Origin: Neolentinus lepideus HHB14362 ss-1
Lineage: Eukaryota; Basidiomycota; Agaricomycetes; Gloeophyllales; Gloeophyllaceae
Direction: 5' to 3'
Assembly (NCBI GenBank): GCA_001632425.1
Contig: KV425590.1
Span: 1 to 64,000, forward strand
Length of the DNA: 64,000 bases
Part shown: one piece after another, positions 56,901 through 64,000 of the stretch
Numbering within the stretch: the stretch's first letter is position 1
Layout: the number at the start of each line of letters is the position of its first letter
Notes under the pieces: generated by a model
Databases searched by the model: none
What the model was told of the DNA's origin: nothing
Seen by the model: the letters and a program-made list of their open reading frames with translations, nothing else
Made by a program: the position numbers and the translations under genes

Positions 56901-57536
56901 AATACATATATACTCACCTACGCCGAAGGCGCCGATCTTCTCCTCGTCTGGATTTCCCTCCGCTGAAAGCTTGTTACTGTCGGGAACTCATCTTACCGAA
57001 TTCAGAGCTCACCTATCTTCTTCAAACGACTCCAATCCTCTTCTCGGAAAACTTGGCCATTATTCTTGAATACCCATTGATGCACCTACGGGACCGTTAA
57101 GAAGAAATGACTGATGCCGGAATCACGTAACTTACCTGCACCGTCTTCAAATCGGGCAAGTCTTGCTTCCCAGAAGATACAGCCGCTACGCCAGCACCAT
57201 CCTGGTATTCTCCATCGTTCGGCTTTCTCTCCAAGTACAATTTCGTCTCAAAATGTATCTCTACGGCAGAGGAACCTGCGTCGTCCGAGTTTTGTAGTAA
57301 CTCTCGAAACACTGAGGAAAGTTGATTGCATATAGAAGAACGTCGAGCATCCAATATGCTGACGTACCTGTAAACTCCCCAGAGTACCGAGCTAGAACCT
57401 TATCTATCAGAGCACGCTGGTTCACCTCCACCGATTCGTCGCGGCCGCTCTCCCACTGTTCCGAACGTTCACCATGGGATAACCGCCAAGGCTCTTGAAG
57501 AGATGGACTTACCAAAGCGTCGCGTAGATTTGCCAT
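50980..57536 (-). CDS. Giant GHKL-ATPase protein of the DUF3684 family with zincin-like C terminus
   Basis: About 1,700 residues in many exons. After a short N-terminal lead (MANLRDALVSPS, RALIDKVLARYSGEFTVF) comes a sacsin/HSP90-type ATPase: RELLQNSDDAGSSAVEI (N-box Glu and Asn), KIGAFGVGFYSLFSVTEDPFV (glycine lid) and later GSARVFIGHATGQTTGIGGHMAARFIPTVERESIDL. A long helical region follows (55532-52385) with no named domain, then a Ser/Thr/Pro linker (52274-51900). The C terminus, rebuilt over two introns (51244-51191 and about 51139-51105), reads SWYFTLAHEVAHNLVQPHNSEHEFYF and ends FSRLLS. It holds HEVAH at 51087-51073 and a third His six residues later at 51057-51055, the HExxHxxxxxH spacing of metzincins. 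The fungal family is uncharacterised; chaperone and protease roles are inference. Confidence 0.85.
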
Positions 57537-59098
57537 TATGATTTATCCAGTACCAGTAAATGCAGGGTATACTCAGTGCCAGTGCCGCCAGCAGTTTACG
57601 GCGTGTGCTGCGCGATCCAACAATAGTTTGGGCGTCTACCTCGACCAGCAAGGGTTATTTATGTAGTTGACCGTTACCGTTGCCACAGTCAAATCGTAAA
57701 CGTATCGTATTCTGAGAGTAGTATTCGTCAGTAAATGTATGTGGCGAAACAGATTCCTCCGACAATTATAGACGCACGCGCGACTCGGACTTACGTACGG
57801 CGCCTTATGACGGCTAATTTGCGGTCCTCGTCAGAATGGCAGTTATACTATAGGTGTGGACATATAGATCTATAACTGAGTTTGAAATATAATTCGGACT
57901 TTGAAGCTCGTATACTTGATTCGGGTAGGACTCTCACGCTTGTGGCACTTCAGCCACAGGTCATTTTCGAGCTTTTGCATGCCATTACCGAGCACGGGTC
58001 CTTCAGACTGGGGTAGGTAGATCTTGATTTGTGTACTGGGGACCATTGGAGTGTAATATTCCAAGAATTGTGGTGAAAAATGTATGATTTGATGCTTTAA
58101 ACACTTCTTTCACAATGTATATGGCAATGAAATGTTCAGGTACCTTGCCACAGAATACACAACAGGTGGTCAAGTGAGTTCAGTCTGCTTTATGGCACAT
58201 TTTTTCAGGATCCGGCGCGGTAGCGCCGCAACAAAATTCGCAATTTTGGTACAATTACAGGTACAGGAACTACATTCCGAGCGGAGTATTCAGTGTATCA
58301 GAACTGATAAGAGCAGTGCAGGTGTGTGATCCCTGATCTTATCAAACAGGCTGATAATGTGGCGCGTAGCGCCACGAAACAGAGGGAAATCTATGGCTCC
58401 AAAGAGCGAAAAACCATTTTCTTGAGGGAGTTTTTGGTCATCTAAAGCCACTGGTAACTGCATAATAGATGACCATTGCTGCTAATTAATTTGAGGGCTT
58501 TTCCAAGGTGTATCTGCTGCAGATAGACCGGTCTCTCCCCCTCCTTCTCCCCTCCCTTCGATTTAATTATTTAATTTACTTTAATTTCGCGAAAGTCCAC
58601 ACCTATAGTATATAAGCCGTCAGAATACCGTTCCGGTCAGCGTGTGGTCGATGTTCCGTTCGCAGTAATAGTGCTCGAACGAAAACATTTGTTGAGCCAA
58701 CGTGTAGAATCGATGTGGGGGTTCACATGTGATAGAGTGAGAGCTTAACGGGCGTCGTTTTTATATTCTCTCACATAACCGGCGAGTGATGGCTCAACAA
58801 TTGCGAACTGTCTTGCATCTTTGGGCTGGAGAACGCGCTAGTGATCACAAGCTGCTATGCAGTTATGCACATTTGAATGATACAAAGTAACTGCCATAGA
58901 GGGAGAAGTATTGGTCCTACCCGGGGGTGTCCTCGGGTATCCAGACTTGATATGATTTCTCCTATGTCAAAAAGACTTGACCAAGATACAACAACGATAG
59001 CAATATAAACAACATCTGGTATACACAACGACTCCCAATGCCAATGTCGAATCCATGTCCGCTGCATACCCAGAATTTCGTCCGGTCGCATTTTCCTT
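57537..59098. other. Intergenic region holding the MITE
   Basis: Apart from the element at 57844-58612 nothing is recognised. Left part is the 5' flank of the DUF3684 gene, right part the 3' flank of the aspartic protease. Confidence 0.5.
57844..58612. mobile_element. MITE-like element with 18-bp terminal inverted repeats
   Basis: TATACTATAGGTGTGGAC at 57844-57861 is repeated exactly inverted at 58595-58612, bounding 769 bp. The outermost TA on each side suits the TA target duplication of Tc1/mariner or pogo elements. There is no transposase: the best ORF (58064-57870, minus) is 64 codons with no recognisable catalytic motif. Two hairpin motifs, GGCGCGGTAGCGCC (about 58216-58229) and GTGGCGCGTAGCGCCAC (about 58360-58376), lie inside, and the right third is AT-rich (ATTTAATTATTTAATTTACT). 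Most likely a non-autonomous DNA transposon. Confidence 0.65.
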
Positions 59099-60579
59099 TT
59101 AGGCAAGCGAGGCAAAGCCCACCTCATCAGTGCCGAAGTTGAAGACCGTGTAGACGTTCTTCATGAAACTGGAAATTCGAAGTGAGCTTGGGAATGAAAG
59201 GCATTTAGGAGAGATGCAACTCACCTGTCACCCAAGAGCCAGGTGTCGCTGCCCAGGCCAAGATCCTCGCCGGCGAGCGCACCCACGCACTGACCAGAGC
59301 CAGATTTGGTCTCACCAAGGTTGAAGCTGATCCGTTCGTCAGTACAAGTTATGTTACGAAGCATTGTGGGCGTCACTCACTTGGCAGCGCTGATCTTCCA
59401 GGCCTTGCCGCCCCAGCTGAATGACACGGTCGGGGCGCTGTCGCAAGGGTACGAGTAGTACCCATTCTCTGAATCATACACCTTACTGCCCGAGACTTCC
59501 TTGTAGAACCTCTTGACCGCGCTGGGCGGACCGTACATGATGGTAGTGCCCGAGTCAATGACCGTCTCGAAGCCCGAAACGGCCGTCGTCGAGCCCACAA
59601 GCGCCTTAGCGCCTGTTGCCTGCCAAAAGCCCGTCGACGTATCGATAGAGTGATACTCGATCGAGCCGCTGTACAACGAGCTGTCCGTGCCGCCGAGGTA
59701 CAGCTCGGAGCCGGAGCTCGCGAGCTTGAACGCGAAGACGTCCGAGGGGACCGCGCTCTGGGAGTACGCAGTGTTGAAGAAAGGGTTTTCGCCGAGATTT
59801 GAGATGGCGGGGTACGCGAGACCCAGGATGCCGTCGATGGGGTCGCTGGCGAAGGACGAAGAGAGCGTCGTCACGGGCGAGAAGTACTGATTCTTTGCGG
59901 TGATGCCAGCAACGGTGACAGTGTCGGTGTAGACGGGGCCGGAAACGGTTGAGCCGTCACCGTACTGAATCTCGAAGCTGCCCGACTTCTTGGAGGATGT
60001 CGAGGAAGAAGAGGCCTTGTACTTGTTCTTGGAAGAACAGGTCGAGGATGTGCAAGACGAGGAGGGAATCCAGAGGTCAGACGAGCCGGCTACCAGATAA
60101 ATGAATCAGCATCTGACTTTGAAAGGTAGTATCTCCACTTACTGTCGAAGTCGACGAGGAACTTCTGGCCAGGCGTGCCAATAGAGATTGTGCCCGCCCA
60201 TTCTTCATCGTTCTCCTCGTCAGTCAGAGACTCCTTCTGCCTCTTCTCAAGCGCCGCAACGGTCGTGTTAGGGACCTGCGCCAGAGGCTTGATCTCCATT
60301 CCAGGCTTGAGCCCAGCGTTCTTCTCCAAGTTGATCAAGTTCTGGCGGTGCTTGCTATTGGTCGTCTTAGATGAGCTGCATGACCAGTAAGGATTCCAGT
60401 ACCTACTTCTTTGTCAAGACCGTCTGCACGATGGCGCGCTCGTGGTCGAAGGTGCCGTCAGCTTTGGTGAGCGAGGCGCGTTTCCGGAGAGGAATACGGA
60501 TGCCCGTGTCTCGTTCGACAGGTGTAGCAGTGGCCATGAGGGCCAGGGCGACGGTCAGAAGCGTGGCTTTGCAGAACAT
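59099..60579 (-). CDS. Secreted aspartic protease (A1, polyporopepsin-like)
   Basis: Pepsin-family endopeptidase, active in acid. MFCKATLLTVALALMATATP is a signal peptide, followed by a propeptide of about 85 residues that ends near ALEKRQKES (a KR processing site). The mature part begins around [32 protein letters not shown], with the first catalytic Asp in DTGS; an intron falls within this motif. The flap Tyr is in IQYGDGSTVSGPVYTD. The second catalytic Asp is in ETVIDSGTTIMYGPP. C-terminal LLGDSFMKNVYTVFNFGTDEVGFASLA completes the fold. A TATA box (TATAAAA, minus strand of 60680-60686) is about 100 bp upstream. Full length, about 410 residues, resembling wood-rot polyporopepsins. Confidence 0.93.
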
Positions 60580-60679
60580 CTTGGAAGGAGGAAGCTACTG
60601 CAGATGAGTGCAAGCTGCTGCTAGGATGTGAAACCAGACGAAAGCGACCCGATGGGGGACAAGGACAGCACCGAGAGGG

Positions 60680-60686
60680 CTTTTAT
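60680..60686 (-). promoter_or_regulatory. TATA box of the aspartic protease gene
   Basis: TATAAAA on the minus strand, about 100 bp before the ATG at 60579, leaving room for a short 5' UTR. Fits a secreted, inducible enzyme. Confidence 0.6.
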
Positions 60687-62159
60687 ACGCGCCATAAAGA
60701 TTGAGATTCGAGGCTGTCACGCTCGCAACAGAAGGTGTGCAGGTGGTACCGGCTGAACTCGAGAACTGCAGACAGGCACGGAAGCACCTTGCACAACCGA
60801 CCAGAGTTAAAAATAGAGTCGATACGCGTGAGGTGCACAGCTTCAATCGGAGGCTATACAGAGGGTGTGCGGCTCGACGCGAAAGCCAACAGTCGCGTTT
60901 AGGCTGTACCACTGTCCAAGCGTACAAAGGTAGATGCTGTCAATCACATCAAATCGTATTCATATCCTGGAGGCAGGGAATCGACGTCGACGCAAGCAAG
61001 CTCTCGATGCCTCGAGGGAATACGTGGACTTTGGAATCGCGGGATAATAGAGTTGTGGTAACGTGACCAACCCCCACAAGGCTTCCAGATAAGAACTACA
61101 CATGGACGGTTTAGCGCTGGGTGGCAGTAAATGGACTGAGTCGTTCACATCTTCAAATCAGCTCAGACGCGCGACGATCCTCCCGGTCTTGCGGGAACCA
61201 CTAGGATTACAGAGGCAATGTGGATGTCGAGATAAATGCCAGATGGTGAATTCAAGAAGCATCGGGGAACAGAGGTGAACGAACTTCTTGATGAAGGTGG
61301 GAAGCAGTTGCCGCCCGTCCGCACATGCAACCACCGGGACATGACTGAATGCAGTCTCCGAGCTCACAGAACAGACGATAACCGGGGATTCCGAGCGCCA
61401 TGCAATCACAAGACGTATGCTGGTCTGGAATGGGATCAGGAATACAGCAGGTGTTGAGACCGAGAACGCTGTCACCTGCCGTCAATCTACCAGTCTTCCC
61501 AGTATCTCTGTCAAGGTACCATCCTTGGCACCATGCGTACCGACCAGCCGTGGCTTCATCGCTGATTGTGAGGAAAAACATTCGACTTCCTCGCAGGTGC
61601 GACGATGGCGGGGATCGTAACTTAGCGATGTCGACTCCACATGCAAGGCTCTCTGTCATTCCATAAGTCTTGTGCTTATCTGGGACCCCCGAGCGGTCGA
61701 ATTTAAGATGGAGGCTGATGCGGCCGGTTCCTGTCACCTTGTGGTTCTAGTAAGACTGTTGCCAAGTATTTCAATCATTCCGTTGATTCCCAAAGCATAG
61801 TGACACAATAATGTTGGATTTGGGGATTTGGGGTTGAGCTGGCGCATTGGGCTGAGGGGCCGCCGCAGGCGACCATATGAGTCGCGTTGGATAAGAGATA
61901 AGTCACAAATGGCATACATATATACTTACAACATATATGCTCTTCGGGTAACCGACTCGCTCGGGGCAAGTGCATTCAATCATATCGTTTTGGTTTATTT
62001 CAACACACAATGCAATTGCAAGGGGATGTCCATGAGAGAAGAAAGAGTCAAAGCCATCTGATTCTAGTACCGTGAAATGCCGCATTAGTGCAGCTGCCTG
62101 TCACAATTCACGCGGTCCGTCATTGTCACACCACGCTCTCCCCTTCATCGTTTCGTACG
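60687..62159. other. Intergenic region with an unassigned minus-strand ORF
   Basis: A minus-strand ORF of 161 codons (61737-61252) has normal CpG content, several Cys in its second half (CCIPDPIPD, SCDCMALG, CPGGCMCG) and no signal peptide or known domain. It may be a small unknown gene or chance. Nothing else is recognised. Confidence 0.3.
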
Positions 62160-63650
62160 ATGTCCGAAAGCTGTAGGCCGGTCAGTTTTGTCAGAATATT
62201 ATGTTTAGATGGTACTGAGACAGACAGTGTCTAGCACCATGATTGGTTTACCGCTCTGCTTACCAGTGGACTCTGCGCGGGCCTCGTCATCTCCTATTTG
62301 CCCCAGGTCTGCATGAATGCTCACCGGAACGGTCTCAAACTTAATATTTGTTTAGCACTTCCGTATCATCTTGACCAAATCCTCCGAGGGTTTCAGCCCA
62401 TGGTTCCTCCTGCTCGGCAGTACATCTGCAGCTTCCAGTATGCTCAATATGTGAGTTCTCACTTTGACGAGAAGCCTTGCTGAAACGAGATGATGCGTTG
62501 GTAAAGGGTGGTTATGCAATGGAGCATAATGCGATGTTGCCGCTTCGTCGTGCGTACTCCCATCTTACTTGTCCTACATCTCGGTGACCCTCTAAAGGGC
62601 GTAGGCAGCTGCCTAGAAATGACTGCGGGTGTATTCCAGGTGTTCCTGCAATGGTTTATGTTCACTGTCATGTATGTTCATATGCGTCAATGCTACTGGG
62701 CTGGCTTCTGATTTGTGTCTTCTGAAAGCTTAGTCCTCTACATGCTGTATTACCCTCAACACCGTAAATACGTCGAACTAGACGTGGACGCACGCGATAG
62801 CAGACCGCCACAGCATGTCAAGACGAGCATCAGGAGCGACGAATGGCGACTCTCCATCACCCTCTCATGGGTTGTATTCATTCACATGTCCGTTCACACC
62901 TAATCCCATGTGGTGTTCCATCATTCACCTTCGACGTCTTGCAGTGTCCTCATCACATTCATCACGTTTGCTTTGCTTATCACGACGCCCCTACCGCCTT
63001 CTACAATCGGTGTGCCCCTCCCACCACATATCGAGCTGTGGGCGACGTTCTTGGGCGTGGCCTCTGCAGGACTCGCTGCCATTCAATACGCCCCACAAAT
63101 TATTCATACCTACCGAATGAAGCTGGTGGGTGCGCTAAGCATACCGATGATGTGTATACAAAGTCCTGGAGCAGTCTTGATGATACTATCTGTTGCGTTA
63201 CGGTAAGCTCGATTATCGAACCCTTCACGTTATCACCGCTGACTATTATTTCATATTTCAGGCCAGGGACTAATTGGACAAGTAAGCCCGCTCAAATAGT
63301 CTGACTGACTTAATTGAACGTCTTTTGTCTCAGGTTGGATTACCTTTGCCGTGGCAGGGATCATGCAAGGCACCTTACTCGTCATGTGCATCGTCTGGAA
63401 GTTCCGACAGCACAAACTCAAGATCGACGACTTTGGGAAGCCTCTATCGCTCTCGTCCGAGGTCGACGGCGATGACGATTTGCGTGTTTCCGTTACCCGG
63501 ACACCGGACGACGGGCTCCTTGTCGCGCAAGCAGTGGAAGATGCTGTCGAGGGATCAGTGTACGAGCAAAGGATGGACGAGGAGACGCCGCTTTTGGCTG
63601 GTAAGGCGGAAGAGAGCGGGTGGTTGTCGTGGTTCAGGCGGAAGAAGTAA
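62160..63650 (+). CDS. PQ-loop repeat membrane protein (SLC66-like)
   Basis: Seven-span membrane protein of the PQ-loop family, whose relatives move amino acids or cystine across vacuolar/lysosomal membranes. Exon 1 (62160-62180, MSESCRP) is followed by exon 2 (62235-62306) ending in the first PQ motif, GLVISYLPQ. Exon 3 (62356-62450) gives HFRIILTKSSEGFSPWFLLLGSTSAASSMLN. Later exons bring FQVFLQWFMFTV, LVLYMLYYPQHRKY, LITFITFALLITTPLPP and the second PQ repeat AGLAAIQYAPQIIHTYRMKLVGALSIPMM. It ends in an acidic cytosolic tail (ETPLLAGKAEESGWLSWFRRKK) in which ETPLL resembles an acidic dileucine sorting signal. All joins are GT-AG and in frame. Substrate unknown. Confidence 0.85.
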
Positions 63651-63865
63651 TGCGGGATGGGTTGGCGTTGCATACGACTTGTTACAGGTCTAATCTTTTT
63701 TCCCGGGAGGATCTCATCATACCATCTTATTAGTACCATCTTCTTATTCCATAGCCTATGATATCAACTCCTTGGTTATGATTGTCTGGTTAGCAGAATG
63801 AGTCTGGTGTTATTTCCCAGCTTCAAGCTTCAGCCACCGCCACCACTGCTGTCCCTTGTTCCACT

Positions 63866-64000
63866 ATGGCCAGTTTAATAGCAATTCTCGATCTGAAGGG
63901 CAAGCCGCTGATTCTAAGAACATACCGTGACGATGTACCGACATCGTACATCGAACGTTTCATGCCCCTCGTGCTGGATCTCGAGGAGGAAGGACAGCAG
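63866..64000 (+). CDS. apm1: AP-1 complex mu subunit (5' part, cut by window end)
   Basis: The first 45 codons, MASLIAILDLKGKPLILRTY, then RDDVPTSYIERFMPLVLDLEEEGQQ, match the N-terminal longin-type domain of the clathrin adaptor AP-1 mu subunit, which sorts cargo between the trans-Golgi and endosomes. The frame stays open to the window end. No intron is seen yet. The ATG is the only one with this conserved start. Confidence 0.9.
   Translation, partial: MASLIAILDLKGKPLILRTYRDDVPTSYIERFMPLVLDLEEEGQQ

Overview
The window is nuclear DNA of a filamentous basidiomycete. The evidence is short (about 50-60 bp) GT-AG introns splitting almost every gene, fungus-specific families (DUF3684, Urc4/DUF1688, recyclin-1, an NRPS-like adenylate reductase, a polyporopepsin-like aspartic protease), and CpG-depleted Ty3/gypsy relics. 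An Agaricomycete, probably a wood-decay Polyporales, fits best; that placement is inferred from protein resemblance.

Region 1 (about 1-13,570) is a transposon graveyard: a decayed Ty3/gypsy gag-pol on the minus strand lacking a recognisable RT core, dispersed CGCTAT-rich repeats, two 1.2-1.4 kb LTRs in inverted orientation, a tRNA-like sequence, further gag relics and LTR pieces. Old copies have lost CpG (CG to TG/CA), as expected from cytosine methylation and deamination. Inside it sits one young insertion: a 1,405-bp Copia-type element with two apparently identical 186-bp LTRs, a 5-bp target duplication and an intact Gag, but no pol.

Region 2 (13,778-37,215) is gene-dense: a membrane-anchored histidine acid phosphatase/phytase (+), the splicing factor Clf1 (-), divergent RAD6/UBC2 (+), a QTRT2-like tRNA-queuosine subunit (+), an NRPS-like A-T-R reductase (-), a large disordered protein (+), the CTP-dependent diacylglycerol kinase Dgk1 (-) and the F-box/Sec10 protein recyclin-1 (-). 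Region 3 (38,158-50,449) has a tiny Cys-rich protein too short to be found as a single ORF, a cytochrome P450, a SUC-type sugar symporter, the uracil-catabolism protein Urc4 and histidinol-phosphatase. Region 4 (50,980-64,000) has a giant DUF3684 GHKL-ATPase protein ending in a zincin-like HExxH site, a TIR-bounded MITE, a secreted aspartic protease, a PQ-loop membrane protein and the 5' end of the AP-1 mu adaptin gene, cut by the window edge.

Most genes are housekeeping and do not form an operon or obvious metabolic cluster. The best candidates for something under-described are the DUF3684 protein with both an ATPase-type N terminus and a metalloprotease-like C terminus, the gag-only Copia element, the CIPCP...CCC mini-protein, and a CpG-depleted patch covering the 3' end of the QTRT2 gene.
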